Shown here: in pieces, positions 26,790 through 36,285 of the stretch
How the letters are laid out: each line of letters begins with the position of its first letter
Position numbering within the stretch: the stretch's first letter is position 1
From: Palleronia caenipelagi
GTDB taxonomy: Bacteria; Pseudomonadota; Alphaproteobacteria; Rhodobacterales; Rhodobacteraceae
Reading direction: 5' to 3'
DNA length: 64,000 nt
NCBI RefSeq assembly: GCF_007004065.1
Contig: NZ_VFSV01000005.1
Span: forward strand, 103,210 to 167,209
Position numbers and translations under genes: made by a program
Notes under the pieces: model-generated
Seen by the model: the letters and a program-made list of their open reading frames with translations, nothing else
Database searches by the model: none
Told to the model about the DNA's origin: nothing

Positions 26790-27643
26790 CCGGTGCTCCT
26801 AAGACTGCGGGCAACCGTCGCCGCGTCGCGCAGTTTGTCGGGGACGAGTCCGGTGTCATAGCCCCGCTCCGCCAACATCGCAGCGACCGCTTCGGTGGCA
26901 ACGTTGCCTTTGGCGCCCGGAGCGTAGGGACATCCCCCCAGGCCACCAATGGCGCTGTCAAAGACCCGGACCCCCCGCTCCAGACAGACCGCGATATTTT
27001 CCAGCGCGCGCCCGTCCGTATCGTGAAAATGCCCCGCCAACCGCTCCGTCGGGACGGCTCCCATCACCGCATCCAGCATGGCGGAGACGGTCTCGGGCTT
27101 ACCCTTGCCGATGGTATCACCAAGGCTGATTTCGTGGCATCCCATCCGGCTCAGCGCAGCGGCCACACGGGCGACCGCCTTGGGCTGCACCGGGCCGTCA
27201 TAGGGGCAATCCGTGACGCAGCTCACATAGCCCCGGACCTTGATCCCGGCCTCGACCGCGTTGGCGACCACCGGGGCAAACCGCGAGAGGCTCTCCTCGA
27301 CCGAGCAGTTGATATTCGCCTGACTAAAGCCCTCGGAGGCCGACCCGAAGACCGCCACCGCATCCACTCCGGCCTGCATCGCCGCCTCCAGCCCCCGCAG
27401 GTTCGGCGTCAGCGCCGAATATTCGACACCGTCGGCGCGCGCGATCCCGGCCATGACCTCCGCCGCATCCGCCATTTGCGGCACCCATTTCGGGCTGACA
27501 AAACTCGTCACTTCGATCCGCGTGAACCCACAGCCCGAGAGCGCATCCACCAACCGGATCTTGTCGGCGGTGGTGACGGGGGCGGGCTCGTTCTGCAACC
27601 CGTCGCGCGGCCCCATCTCGACCAGAGTGACCCGTTCAGCCAT
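26786..27643 (-). CDS. liuE: Hydroxymethylglutaryl-CoA lyase
   Basis: Cleaves HMG-CoA into acetyl-CoA and acetoacetate, the last step of leucine degradation. The TIM-barrel start EMGPRDGLQNEP carries the catalytic Arg and metal Asp. EVTSFVSPKWVPQMAD is present, with the His pair in AGHFHDTDGRAL and the signature GLGGCPYAPGAKGN containing the catalytic Cys. Length is 285 residues. It overlaps liuD by 8 nt and liuC by 4 nt. Synonym mvaB. Confidence 0.95.
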   Translation of the reverse strand: MAERVTLVEMGPRDGLQNEPAPVTTADKIRLVDALSGCGFTRIEVTSFVSPKWVPQMADAAEVMAGIARADGVEYSALTPNLRGLEAAMQAGVDAVAVFGSASEGFSQANINCSVEESLSRFAPVVANAVEAGIKVRGYVSCVTDCPYDGPVQPKAVARVAAALSRMGCHEISLGDTIGKGKPETVSAMLDAVMGAVPTERLAGHFHDTDGRALENIAVCLERGVRVFDSAIGGLGGCPYAPGAKGNVATEAVAAMLAERGYDTGLVPDKLRDAATVARSLRSTG

Positions 27644-29624
27644 CCTCCGCCTCCAGCCTGATCAGGAGTGCCCCGTTCTCCACCTGATCGCCGGGGGCCG
27701 CAAGTAGCTCCGCGACCGTGCCATCGCGCGGCGCGGTGAGGGTGTGCTCCATCTTCATCGCCTCCAACACCAAGAGCGGCTGCTTCGCCGTGACCAGGTC
27801 GCCAGCCGCCACATGCAGCGCGATGACCTTGCCTGGCATCGGCGCCAGAATAACGTCGCCCCCGGCCTCTGTTGTCCCGCCAACGGCCAAGGGATCGAGG
27901 CGCTGTGCCGTCAGCGCGTGCCCGTCTCCGATGATCTTGAAGCGGTCGTCGTCCTTTACGCAAGCGACAGTCCGGCTCCGCCCCTCAGATATCACGCGGA
28001 ACCGGTCCCCATCCCGGCTCAGATTGAGGCGAACGCCGTTCACGATGAAACGCCCGGGGGCAAGGGTCTCCACCGCCACCGCCTGCTCCGTCCCGTCAAA
28101 GACGTAACGCGCCGTCTGCACCGCCGGACCCCAGGCACGCCATCCGGTCAGCGCGGTCCAGGGATCGGCATCAGACACCTCATCGAGGAAACCGAGCACT
28201 GCCACCGCCAGCACTGCGTGCAGCACCGGATCCATTTCAGATGGCGCGGTAAGGGCCTCCAGATCCCGCGCTATCAGCCCCGTATCGACCTCGCCCGAGG
28301 CAAATCCCTGATTCCGGGTCAGGGCGGTCAGGAACGCCCGGTTGGTCACCAGCCCTGCCACCTCAGTCTGCTCCAGCGCGCGGGTCAGGCGCGCCAGCGC
28401 CGTGGCGCGGTCGGGACCATGGGTGATAATTTTGGCAATCATCGGGTCATAATGGGGGGTGATCTCGTCTCCGGCGCGCACGCCTGCGTCGATTCGCACC
28501 GCCGCCGGCCCGAACTCCGCGCCCTCAGGAAACCGCAGATGCGCCAGACGCCCCGTCGCCGGCAGAAAGCCCGCCGACACATCCTCGGCATAAAGCCGCG
28601 CCTCAAAGGCATGGCCATCGATCCTCAGATCCTCCTGCTCGAATGGCAGTGGCGTCCCGGCAGCCACCTGCAATTGCAGCGCCACAAGGTCTTGCCCGGT
28701 GATTGCCTCGGTCACAGGATGCTCGACCTGCAGCCGGGTGTTCATCTCCATGAACCAGAACCCGTCCGGGCGCAGGGGGCCGGAGCCGTCGGCGATAAAC
28801 TCCACCGTCCCGGCGCCTACATAGCCGATCGCCCGCGCGGCCTCGACGGCGGCCTGCCCCATCGCTGCGCGGACCTCCTCGGGCATGTGTGGCGCCGGGG
28901 CCTCCTCGATGACCTTCTGGTGGCGCCGTTGCAGAGAACAGTCGCGCTCGAACAGGTGCACCACATTGCCCTGCCGGTCGGCGAAAATCTGGATCTCCAC
29001 ATGCCGGGGACAGGTGACGAATTTCTCGACCAGCACGCCCGGATCGCCAAAGCTCGCCTGCCCCTCGCGCTGGGCGCCGCTGAGCGCATCGGCGAAGTCC
29101 TCGGGGCGCTCGACCAGCCGCATCCCCTTGCCGCCGCCGCCCGCGCGGGCTTTGATCAGCACTGGGTAGCCGATCCGGTCCGCCTCAGCCGCCAGCCGGT
29201 CCGCGTCCTGATCCGCGTTGTGATACCCCGGCACCACCGGCACCCCGGCGCGCTCCATCAGCGCCTTGGCGGCGTCCTTCAGCCCCATGGCGCGGATGGC
29301 CGAGGGGGGCGGTCCGACAAAGATCAGCCCCGCCGCCTCCGCCGCTTCAACGAATTCAGGGTTTTCCGACAGGAAGCCATAACCCGGGTGGATCGCATCC
29401 GCCCCGGTGATCCGCGCCGCATCGAGGATCGCTTCGGCGCGGAGGTAGCTTTCTGTCACAGGCGCGGGTCCGATCCGCACGGCTTCGTCCGCCATCGCCA
29501 CGTGCCGCGCCTCGCGATCAGCATCGGAGTAGACCGCCACGGTGAAAATTCCCATACGGCGGGCGGTGGCGATGACCCGGCAGGCGATCTCGCCCCGGTT
29601 GGCGATCAGGAGTTTTCGGAACAT
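27636..29624 (-). CDS. liuD: Methylcrotonyl-CoA carboxylase, biotin-carboxylase/biotin-carrier subunit
   Basis: The alpha subunit of 3-methylcrotonyl-CoA carboxylase, 662 residues. The biotin carboxylase domain begins MFRKLLIANRGEIACRVIATA, with IHPGYGFLSENPEF and the ATP-grasp Gly-rich loop KARAGGGGKGMRLV. MEMNTRLQVEHPVTE is at the active site. The C-terminal biotinyl domain has the biotin Lys in LVLEAMKMEHTLTAP. ATG 29624 follows GGAGGATC and matches the family start. The upstream ASCH gene overlaps it by 19 nt, and it overlaps liuE by 8 nt. Confidence 0.95.
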   Translation of the reverse strand: MFRKLLIANRGEIACRVIATARRMGIFTVAVYSDADREARHVAMADEAVRIGPAPVTESYLRAEAILDAARITGADAIHPGYGFLSENPEFVEAAEAAGLIFVGPPPSAIRAMGLKDAAKALMERAGVPVVPGYHNADQDADRLAAEADRIGYPVLIKARAGGGGKGMRLVERPEDFADALSGAQREGQASFGDPGVLVEKFVTCPRHVEIQIFADRQGNVVHLFERDCSLQRRHQKVIEEAPAPHMPEEVRAAMGQAAVEAARAIGYVGAGTVEFIADGSGPLRPDGFWFMEMNTRLQVEHPVTEAITGQDLVALQLQVAAGTPLPFEQEDLRIDGHAFEARLYAEDVSAGFLPATGRLAHLRFPEGAEFGPAAVRIDAGVRAGDEITPHYDPMIAKIITHGPDRATALARLTRALEQTEVAGLVTNRAFLTALTRNQGFASGEVDTGLIARDLEALTAPSEMDPVLHAVLAVAVLGFLDEVSDADPWTALTGWRAWGPAVQTARYVFDGTEQAVAVETLAPGRFIVNGVRLNLSRDGDRFRVISEGRSRTVACVKDDDRFKIIGDGHALTAQRLDPLAVGGTTEAGGDVILAPMPGKVIALHVAAGDLVTAKQPLLVLEAMKMEHTLTAPRDGTVAELLAAPGDQVENGALLIRLEAEDG

Positions 29625-30028
29625 GGGCTCAGATCCTCCACCAGATGGAACCGTTCGCAGACGAGCAACATGTCCTCTGACCAGCCGCCATTCTGCGTGA
29701 AAAAAGCGCGATGATCGGCCCGCCACCCGGCGAGATCCGTGTTCTCGCCCTCCGCCAGCGCGAACACCTCGGGCACTTCGTCAAAGTGCAGGATCTCGAC
29801 CGAGGTGGTCTCGATAACCAACTCCGGGGTGCCGTCCCAATTTAGCGCGATATCCCGGCGTCCCTGCACCGGCAGGGGCTCGCCCTCGACCCCAAAGTCC
29901 CGGAGCGCGCCACAGGTGGCGGTCTTTTGGCCCTGGCGCACGAGAGCCAGCAGCCGGGCGGACAGTTCGGGACAATCTCCGAAGGTAAAAGTGGTGGCGC
30001 CGGGATAGCGGCGCATCAGCTCCTCCAT
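29606..30028 (-). CDS. ASCH domain-containing protein
   Basis: A 140-residue small protein of the ASCH fold, a PUA-like beta-barrel proposed to bind RNA or nucleosides. The motifs fit: MRRYPGATTFTFGDCPELS, then QKTATCGALRDFGVEGEPLPVQG, with the characteristic G-K-T-A-T pattern. LVIETTSVEILHFDEVPEVFALAEGE follows, then DLAGWRADHRAFF. ATG 30028 is chosen because GAGGGGGCGG lies just upstream. It starts 10 nt after the liuB stop and its last 19 nt overlap liuD, so it is translationally embedded in the carboxylase operon. Some ASCH proteins hydrolyse N4-acetylcytidine; whether this one does is unknown. Confidence 0.82.
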   Translation of the reverse strand: MEELMRRYPGATTFTFGDCPELSARLLALVRQGQKTATCGALRDFGVEGEPLPVQGRRDIALNWDGTPELVIETTSVEILHFDEVPEVFALAEGENTDLAGWRADHRAFFTQNGGWSEDMLLVCERFHLVEDLSPCSENS

Positions 30029-30038
30029 CACCGCCCCC

Positions 30039-31646
30039 TCACATCCGGAACACGCCAAAGCGTGTCTCAGGGATCGGCACGTTGAGAGTCGCGGACAGGG
30101 AGAGGCCCAGAACGTCGCGGGATTTACGGGGGTCGATGATGCCGTCATCCCAGAGCCGGGCCGACGCGTAGAGCGGGTGGGACTGCTGCTCGAATTGCGC
30201 TATGGTGGGAGCCTTGAAGGCGGCTTCCTCCTCCGCACTCCAGCTCTCGCCCCGGCGCTCGATGGAGGCGCGGCGGACGGTGGCCAGCACCCCTGCCGCC
30301 TGCTCCCCCCCCATCACCGAAATGCGACTGTTGGGCCAGGTCCAGAGGAAGCGCGGCGAATAGGCGCGCCCGCACATGCCGTAATTCCCCGCGCCAAAGG
30401 ACCCGCCAACCAGCAGCGTCACCTTGGGCACGGCGGAGGTAGCAACGGCGGTCACCAGTTTGGCCCCGTCCTTGGCGATGCCCCCGGCCTCGTAACTGCG
30501 CCCGACCATGAAGCCGGTGATATTCTGCAAAAATACCAAAGGGATGCCCCGCTGACTGCACAGTTCAACGAAATGCGCACCCTTGAGCGACGAGTCAGAG
30601 AACAGCACGCCGTTATTGGCGATGATCCCGCAGGGAATGCCCCAGATATGGGCAAACCCCGTGACGAGTGTGGACCCGTAGCGCGCCTTGAACTCATCAA
30701 AACGCGACCCGTCCACCAACCGGGCAATGACCTCGCGGATGTCATAGGGCGTCCGCAAATCGCCGGGCACAATGCCTGTGATCTCAGCGGGATCGTAGAG
30801 GGGTGGCTCGGGCGGCGCGAGAGCGACGGGAGACGGCTTTTGACGGTTCAGCCCGGCCACCGCCTGACGTGCGAGGGCCAGCGCATGGGCGTCATCCTCC
30901 GCCAGATAATCGGCTACGCCCGAGAGGCGGGTATGCACATCGCCGCCGCCGAGATCCTCTGCGGTGACCTCTTCGCCGGTGGCAGCCTTGACCAGCGGGG
31001 GGCCTGCCAGAAAGATCGTGCCCTGTTCCCGCACGATGATCGTCACATCGGACATGGCGGGCACATAAGCGCCGCCCGCGGTACAAGAGCCCATGACCAC
31101 CGCGATCTGGGAGATGCCCTTGGCCGACATGCGGGCCTGATTGTAGAAAATCCGCCCGAAATGATCGCGATCAGGGAAGACCTCGTCCTGATTGGGCAGA
31201 TTCGCCCCGCCGGAATCGACAAGGTAAATGCAGGGCAGATGATTTTCCTCCGCAATCTCCTGAGCGCGGAGATGTTTTTTCATGCTCAGGGGATAGTAGG
31301 TGCCACCCTTCACGGTGGCATCATTGCAGAGGATCATCACCTCCTGCCCCGACACCCGCCCGATCCCGGCGATCATCCCGGCGGCGGGGGCAGTTCCTTC
31401 ATAGAGGCCGTGGGCGGCGAAGAGACCGATTTCGAGGAAGGGGGAACCGGGATCGAGCAGCCCGGCGACCCGGTCGCGCGGTGGCAGTTTGCCCCGCGCC
31501 ACGTGGCGATCATGGGCGGCCTGCCCCCCGCCTGCCAAGGCCAGCGCCGCCGCCGCCTCAACCGGCTCCGCATGGGCGCGGTGGGCGGCTGTGTTCTGGT
31601 GAAACCCTTCGGAACGGGGGGAAATCATGCTTTGCAGGACGGCCAT
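30039..31646 (-). CDS. liuB: Methylcrotonyl-CoA carboxylase, carboxyltransferase subunit
   Basis: The beta subunit, 535 residues, transfers CO2 from carboxybiotin to 3-methylcrotonyl-CoA. Carboxyltransferase motifs are seen in order: [19 protein letters not shown] with [34 protein letters not shown], and in the second half [19 protein letters not shown] plus [18 protein letters not shown]. It is the first gene of the block liuB, ASCH, liuD, liuE, liuC. Isovaleryl-CoA dehydrogenase (liuA) is not upstream; ssrA follows instead, so liuA must be elsewhere. Confidence 0.95.
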   Translation of the reverse strand: MAVLQSMISPRSEGFHQNTAAHRAHAEPVEAAAALALAGGGQAAHDRHVARGKLPPRDRVAGLLDPGSPFLEIGLFAAHGLYEGTAPAAGMIAGIGRVSGQEVMILCNDATVKGGTYYPLSMKKHLRAQEIAEENHLPCIYLVDSGGANLPNQDEVFPDRDHFGRIFYNQARMSAKGISQIAVVMGSCTAGGAYVPAMSDVTIIVREQGTIFLAGPPLVKAATGEEVTAEDLGGGDVHTRLSGVADYLAEDDAHALALARQAVAGLNRQKPSPVALAPPEPPLYDPAEITGIVPGDLRTPYDIREVIARLVDGSRFDEFKARYGSTLVTGFAHIWGIPCGIIANNGVLFSDSSLKGAHFVELCSQRGIPLVFLQNITGFMVGRSYEAGGIAKDGAKLVTAVATSAVPKVTLLVGGSFGAGNYGMCGRAYSPRFLWTWPNSRISVMGGEQAAGVLATVRRASIERRGESWSAEEEAAFKAPTIAQFEQQSHPLYASARLWDDGIIDPRKSRDVLGLSLSATLNVPIPETRFGVFRM

Positions 31647-31696
31647 ACGCTCTCCCTTTCGAGGCGAGCCTAGGGCAGGTCCGGCATTGCGGTCGA

Positions 31697-32052
31697 TAAA
31701 AATCTCGCGTCACGCGCCGGGTTTATCAGCATGGTGGGAAAGTGCAGGCTTCTGTTGCCAGGTGCCTGCGAACCCCGCCTTACCTTGCTAGAGGCAAGGG
31801 CTTAAAGTTCGGTATTGGGTACTGCTTACGCAGCAACCGCAACCGGAGCACGATTGTCGTTGGCAATTATGCTTAACGGACCGATATCGGTGGTACCTCA
31901 CCGGGACAAAGCAAACACCTTTAGACGTCCGTCGATCCTGTTTCGGCCCCATGTGCCCCCAACGATGGGCGTTTGGTGGAGCCGCCGGGTACCGCCCCCG
32001 GGTCCGATCCGCTTATTACGTGCGCGTTTATGTCCATAGTCCCCGAGGGAAC
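31697..32052 (-). ncRNA. ssrA: Transfer-messenger RNA, circularly permuted two-piece form
   Basis: tmRNA rescues stalled ribosomes and tags the unfinished protein for proteolysis. On the minus strand the tag frame GCC..TAA at 31864-31826 encodes ANDNRAPVAVAA and stop. The coding piece begins GGGGCCG at 31950, then AAACAGGATCGACGG, the classic 5' tRNA half. The acceptor piece lies upstream, ending CGGCTCCACCA at 31974. GGGGCCG pairs with CGGCTCC to form a 7-bp acceptor stem, with the G3-U70 wobble that alanyl-tRNA synthetase recognises. A 23-nt spacer (31951-31973) separates the pieces and is removed in maturation. The far ends are estimated: a terminator-like GCGCGTGACGCG with TTTTTA near 31697, and a promoter near 32060. 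Confidence 0.95.
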
Positions 32053-32058
32053 TCTCAA

Positions 32059-32087
32059 CATATGGGCGATCGCCGCAGCTGTTTCAA
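32059..32087 (-). promoter_or_regulatory. Promoter of ssrA
   Basis: TTGAAA (32087-32082) and CATATG (32064-32059) are spaced by 17 nt on the minus strand, a good sigma-70 pattern. It overlaps the end of the upstream membrane-protein gene and would start transcription near 32052, just before the acceptor piece. Confidence 0.6.
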
Positions 32088-32434
32088 GCCAGATTGATCC
32101 AGATCGCCAGAACACCCACGATCAGTTCGACCACAAAGAACACCACCTTCTGCCGCAGCACGCCATCGAGGATCAGCGAGGTCGCGCGCCCAACTGCACC
32201 GCCGAGCCAAGCACAGCCGATCATGGCGTAGGCGACCGGAGAGCCGATCAGGATCGCACCGAGCCCCAGCCCCACGAACAATGCGCCTGAGGCGGCGCGG
32301 ACCTCCGACAGGCCCATGGTCGAACCTTCATCGCGGGTATCGAGCACCTCCATCGTGTAGCGCGGCGCGAGCCAGCCCACGGCGCCGAACCCGATGGAGA
32401 GGAGGGCGAAGAGAATGTTCAAAAGGTCGGTCAT
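32084..32434 (-). CDS. Small membrane protein, DUF4345-like
   Basis: A 116-residue protein with four hydrophobic segments: LLNILFALLSIGFGAVGWLA, ALFVGLGLGAILIG, VAYAMIGCAWLGGAVGR and VVFFVVELIVGVLAIWI. The pattern with a charged loop (LDTRDEGSTMGLSEVRAASG) after the first helix fits the DUF4345 family, but its function is unknown. It starts with ATG 32434, preceded by GGAAAGAG, and is divergent from acuI. Its stop overlaps the -35 element of ssrA. Confidence 0.7.
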   Translation of the reverse strand: MTDLLNILFALLSIGFGAVGWLAPRYTMEVLDTRDEGSTMGLSEVRAASGALFVGLGLGAILIGSPVAYAMIGCAWLGGAVGRATSLILDGVLRQKVVFFVVELIVGVLAIWINLA

Positions 32435-32562
32435 GGGGGTCTCTTTCCGGAAAAACGATGTCGCTCAGGCGGATGTAGCACGACCCCGCCCCCGGAACAG
32501 AAGGCTCGACCCGCGCGGTTTGACGCGCTACCTCTGAATGACCCCAGCAGGAGACGCGCGTT

Positions 32563-33555
32563 ATGTTCAAGGCCCTCATCGTCGAAAAGAACGAAGACGG
32601 AAAGACCCATGCCAGCGTGCAGGAGATCGGCGAGGACCGCTTGCCCGAGGGAGCGGTGACGGTCGATGTGGCTTACTCGACGGTGAATTACAAAGACGGG
32701 CTGTGCATCGGTCCGGGCGGCGGGCTGGTGCGGAATTATCCCCATGTGCCGGGGATCGACTTTGCCGGCACCGTCTCCGCCTCCGATCACGAGTGCTACC
32801 AGCCGGGCGACGCCGTCGTGCTGACGGGCTGGCGCGTGGGCGAAGTCCATTGGGGCGGATACGCGCAAAAGGCGCGGGTGAAGCCCGAATGGCTGGTGCC
32901 CCTGCCCGAGGGCCTGACCGCCCGGCAAGCCATGGCGGTGGGAACGGCTGGCCTGACTGCTATGCTGGCGGTGATGGCACTTGAAGATCACGGGCTCACC
33001 CCCGATGCGGAGCTGCCGGTGCTGGTCACCGGCGCGTCCGGCGGGGTCGGTTCGGTCGCCGTCGCGATCCTCGCCAATCTGGGCTACAAGGTCGCCGCCG
33101 TCACCGGGCGCCCCGACAATGCCGGTTACCTGCACGATCTGGGCGCGACCGAGATCGTGGACCGCGCGGAGCTGGCTGAGACCACGCGAAAGCCCCTTGA
33201 GGCCGAGCGCTGGGCGGGCTGCATCGACGCCGTGGGCAGCGCGATGCTGGCGCGGGTTCTGGGGCAGATCGCCTATGGCGGGTCTGTTGCGGCTGTGGGT
33301 CTCGCCGGTGGGGCCGACCTGCCCGCCACGGTGATCCCGTTTCTGCTGCGCGGCGTGAACCTCCTGGGCATCGACAGCGTCATGCAGCCCTATGACAATC
33401 GCCTGCGCGCGTGGCAGCGGATCGCCACGGACCTGCCCATGGAGAAGCTTGAGTCGATGATCCACCCCGCCACCCTCGACGATCTGCCCCAGCTCGGCGC
33501 AGATATCCTCAAAGGGCAGGTGCGCGGCCGGGTGGTTGTCGATCTGAACGGCTGA
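32563..33555 (+). CDS. acuI: Acrylyl-CoA reductase (NADPH) / MDR oxidoreductase, AcuI-YhdH family
   Basis: A 330-residue zinc-independent medium-chain dehydrogenase. The family start MFKALIVEKNEDGKTHASVQ is followed by VAYSTVNYKDGLCIGPGGGL, the Rossmann loop VLVTGASGGVGSVAVAILAN and the NADPH-phosphate region VTGRPDNAGYL. LLGIDSVMQPYDNRLRAW is an AcuI/YhdH signature. In Roseobacters AcuI reduces acryloyl-CoA to propionyl-CoA and detoxifies acrylate from DMSP. No DMSP lyase is nearby, so a general role in acryloyl-CoA removal is as likely. AGGAGA lies upstream of ATG 32563. Confidence 0.87.
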   Translation: MFKALIVEKNEDGKTHASVQEIGEDRLPEGAVTVDVAYSTVNYKDGLCIGPGGGLVRNYPHVPGIDFAGTVSASDHECYQPGDAVVLTGWRVGEVHWGGYAQKARVKPEWLVPLPEGLTARQAMAVGTAGLTAMLAVMALEDHGLTPDAELPVLVTGASGGVGSVAVAILANLGYKVAAVTGRPDNAGYLHDLGATEIVDRAELAETTRKPLEAERWAGCIDAVGSAMLARVLGQIAYGGSVAAVGLAGGADLPATVIPFLLRGVNLLGIDSVMQPYDNRLRAWQRIATDLPMEKLESMIHPATLDDLPQLGADILKGQVRGRVVVDLNG

Positions 33556-33660
33556 CCAGCTTTGACTGGACAAAGAGCGCCCGACGCTTAAGGTTCGCGA
33601 CGCACAATATCCGGCGCTTGTCTTCGGACGAGCGCCATCCCTGACCCGGAGGGCACGCCG

Positions 33661-34710
33661 TTGCTCGATCTCCCGCACATTCGCTCGACCCTGTCCGAGC
33701 ATTATGACCTCGCCCCCTCGCCCGAGCTGGCTGCCGAGATGCAGTCGGTCTACGAGCGTATGGACCGGGTGGTCACCCCGCCCGACTGGGTGATGTACGC
33801 GCCCTATGTCCGGGCGATCAACGCCCTGAAAAAAGAGCGGAATGCAGTGATCCTCGGTCATAACTACATGACGCCCGAGATCTATCACGGGGTCGCGGAT
33901 TTTGTCGGCGACAGCCTGCAACTGGCGATGAAGGCCGCCGAGGTCGAAGCGGATGTGATCGTGCAGGCGGGCGTCCACTTCATGGCCGAGACGTCGAAGA
34001 TCCTCAGCCCCGAAAAAACCGTGCTGATGCCGGATATGGAGGCAGGCTGTTCTCTGGCCGAGAGCATCACCGCCGAGGGCATCGAGGAGATGCGGGCAAA
34101 ATATCCCGGTGCGCCCGTGGTGTCCTATGTAAACACGACTGCCGAGGTCAAAGCTGCGTCGGATATCTGCTGCACGTCGTCCAACGCTCTGGCCATCGTT
34201 AATGCGATGGAGAGCGACACGGTGATCATGACGCCCGACCAGTATCTGGCGCAGAACGTAGCCAACGAAAGCCACAAGAACATCGTCTACTGGCCCGGCT
34301 CCTGCATCGTCCATGAACAATACACGGCGCAGGACCTGCGCGATTTCCGCGAGTGGAACCCCGGCACGCGCCTCATCGCGCACCCGGAATGCCCCCCCGA
34401 CGTGGTGGCCGAGGCGGATTTCTCCGGCTCCACCAGCGGGATCCTGAAATATGTCACCGAGGAAAAGCCCGAAAAGGCGATGCTGATCACCGAGTGCTCC
34501 ATGGCATCGAACATCGCCGACGAGCTGCCCGAGGTCGAGTTCATCGGGCCGTGCAACATGTGCCCCTACATGAAGAAAATCACGCTGGAGAAGATCCTGT
34601 GGTCGCTCCACACCATGGAAGGTCAGGTCGAGGTCGATCCGGCGGTCGCAGAAAAGGCCCGCCACGCGGTGCAGGCGATGATCGACCTGTCCCGCAAGCT
34701 GGGCATCTGA
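33661..34710 (+). CDS. nadA: Quinolinate synthase A
   Basis: NadA condenses iminoaspartate and dihydroxyacetone phosphate to quinolinate using a [4Fe-4S] cluster. Three cluster cysteines are visible in the expected places: MPDMEAGCSLAESI, LITECSMASNI and the C-terminal GPCNMCPYMKKITLEKI; HNYMTPEIYHGVADFVGDS is the substrate region. Length is 349 residues. The start is TTG 33661 with GGAGGG about 8 nt upstream; no in-frame ATG gives the conserved N-terminus LDLPHIR. It is the first gene of the nadABC operon. Confidence 0.93.
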   Translation: MLDLPHIRSTLSEHYDLAPSPELAAEMQSVYERMDRVVTPPDWVMYAPYVRAINALKKERNAVILGHNYMTPEIYHGVADFVGDSLQLAMKAAEVEADVIVQAGVHFMAETSKILSPEKTVLMPDMEAGCSLAESITAEGIEEMRAKYPGAPVVSYVNTTAEVKAASDICCTSSNALAIVNAMESDTVIMTPDQYLAQNVANESHKNIVYWPGSCIVHEQYTAQDLRDFREWNPGTRLIAHPECPPDVVAEADFSGSTSGILKYVTEEKPEKAMLITECSMASNIADELPEVEFIGPCNMCPYMKKITLEKILWSLHTMEGQVEVDPAVAEKARHAVQAMIDLSRKLGI

Positions 34711-34716
34711 GCGCGG

Positions 34717-36285
34717 ATGCAGATCATCGAGACGAACCGGATCGTCATTATCGGCGCGGGTCTGGGCGGGCTTTATTCCGCGCTGCGTCTGAGCCCGCGC
34801 CCGGTGCTGATGATCTCGCCCGAAACCCTCGGCGAAGGCGCGAGTTCCGCCTGGGCGCAGGGGGGCGTGGCGGCCGCGATGGACCCCGCCGACAGCCCCG
34901 AGAACCACGCCCGTGACACGGTGAAGGCCGGGGCCGGAACCGTGGTCCCGGAGGTCGCCGACTTGGTCACCCATGAGGCTCGGGAGCATATCCTCGACCT
35001 CACCACGCTGGGCACGCCCTTCGACCGGACCGAGAGCGGAGCCTATGTGCTCTCGCGCGAGGCCGCCCACAGCTTTGCCCGCGTCGTCCGGGTCAAAGGC
35101 GATCAGGCGGGCGCGCAGATCATGGCGGCTTTGGTGGAACGGGTCCGGGAAACGGACTCGACTCAGGTCTGCGAAGGCACCATGGCCGTCGCGCTGGAAA
35201 CCGAGGGGGACCGCGTCACCGGGGTGCAGGTCCAGCGCTCGGACGACCAGCGTTCGGGACCGGTGCTGCTCCGCGCCCCTGCGGTCCTGCTGGCTGGCGG
35301 CGGGTCTGGCGGGCTCTACGCGCTGACCACCAACCCGCCGCGCATTCGCGGGCAGGTGATCGGCATGGCGGCGCGGGCCGGGGCCGAAATCGCCGATGCC
35401 GAATTCGTCCAGTTCCATCCGACTGCCATGGATGTGGGCGAGGACCCCGCGCCGCTGGCCACCGAAGCGCTGCGGGGCGAGGGCGCGATCCTCGTCAACC
35501 GCCATGGGGAGCGCTTTATGACCGCGATCCACCCCGATGCAGAACTGGCGCCGCGCGACGTGGTGGCCCGCGCGATCTACCAGCAGGTACAGGCGGGCAA
35601 CAGTCCGATGCTCGACACACGGCCAGCGCTGGGCGACCGCATCCACACGAACTTTCCGGCGGTGAGCGGTTATTGCGCCCGCAACGGCATTGATCCGGCG
35701 CGGGAGCCAATCCCGGTCGCGCCCGCCGCTCATTATCACATGGGCGGGGTGGCCACAGATCAACAGGGTCGTGCCAGTCTCGACGGGCTCTGGGTCTGCG
35801 GGGAGGCGTCTTCGACCGGCCTGCACGGGGCCAACCGGCTGGCCTCAAACGGGCTGCTGGAGGCGCTGGTCTATGCCCGGATCTGCGCCGATGGCATCGG
35901 CGCAGCCCTGCCAGAGATCGCCTCGACTGAGCCGGTCACGATCAGCTTCCCCGAGGGCGGCACACCGCCCGACCCGGAGGCCGTCGCCACCCTGCGCCGG
36001 ACCATGACCGATTGCGTCGGCGTGGTCCGCGATGCAAACGGCCTGACCGAAGCGCTCTGCACCATTGCGGCGCTGGAGGAGGCCCATGGGGACAGCCCGT
36101 CCTTCCTCAACATGTGCGCCACTGCGACGCTGATCGCCGCCGCCGCCCTGCAACGTCAGGAGAGCCGCGGCGCCCATGCGCGCTCCGACTACCCCGAGAC
36201 ATATGACGGCCCCGGCGAACGGTCGCGGATGCTTCTGACCGAAGCGATGGCGATTCGCGCGGCGGCCTGCAAGGAGACCTCATGA
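34717..36285 (+). CDS. nadB: L-aspartate oxidase
   Basis: NadB is an FAD enzyme that oxidises L-aspartate to iminoaspartate for NadA. The dinucleotide motif reads RIVIIGAGLGGLYSALRLS. The FAD and substrate regions include EGASSAWAQGGVAAAMDP, the succinate-dehydrogenase-family active site EFVQFHPTAMDVGEDP, HYHMGGVATDQQGRASLDG and GLHGANRLASNGLLEALVY. Length is 522 residues. It starts 6 nt after nadA and overlaps nadC by 4 nt. Confidence 0.96.
   Translation: MQIIETNRIVIIGAGLGGLYSALRLSPRPVLMISPETLGEGASSAWAQGGVAAAMDPADSPENHARDTVKAGAGTVVPEVADLVTHEAREHILDLTTLGTPFDRTESGAYVLSREAAHSFARVVRVKGDQAGAQIMAALVERVRETDSTQVCEGTMAVALETEGDRVTGVQVQRSDDQRSGPVLLRAPAVLLAGGGSGGLYALTTNPPRIRGQVIGMAARAGAEIADAEFVQFHPTAMDVGEDPAPLATEALRGEGAILVNRHGERFMTAIHPDAELAPRDVVARAIYQQVQAGNSPMLDTRPALGDRIHTNFPAVSGYCARNGIDPAREPIPVAPAAHYHMGGVATDQQGRASLDGLWVCGEASSTGLHGANRLASNGLLEALVYARICADGIGAALPEIASTEPVTISFPEGGTPPDPEAVATLRRTMTDCVGVVRDANGLTEALCTIAALEEAHGDSPSFLNMCATATLIAAAALQRQESRGAHARSDYPETYDGPGERSRMLLTEAMAIRAAACKETS

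Noticed and set aside
27744..29714. 656-codon plus-strand open frame
   Set aside because: Antisense shadow of liuD; the real strand is fixed by the biotin motif EAMKMEH and the carboxylase motifs.
31815..32039. 74-codon open frame
   Set aside because: It lies inside the tmRNA gene on the opposite strand and has no protein features.
32431..35826. 1,131-codon minus-strand open frame
   Set aside because: It is antisense to acuI, nadA and most of nadB, all of which have full motifs. Its product is rich in Arg, His and Asp and has no recognisable domain.
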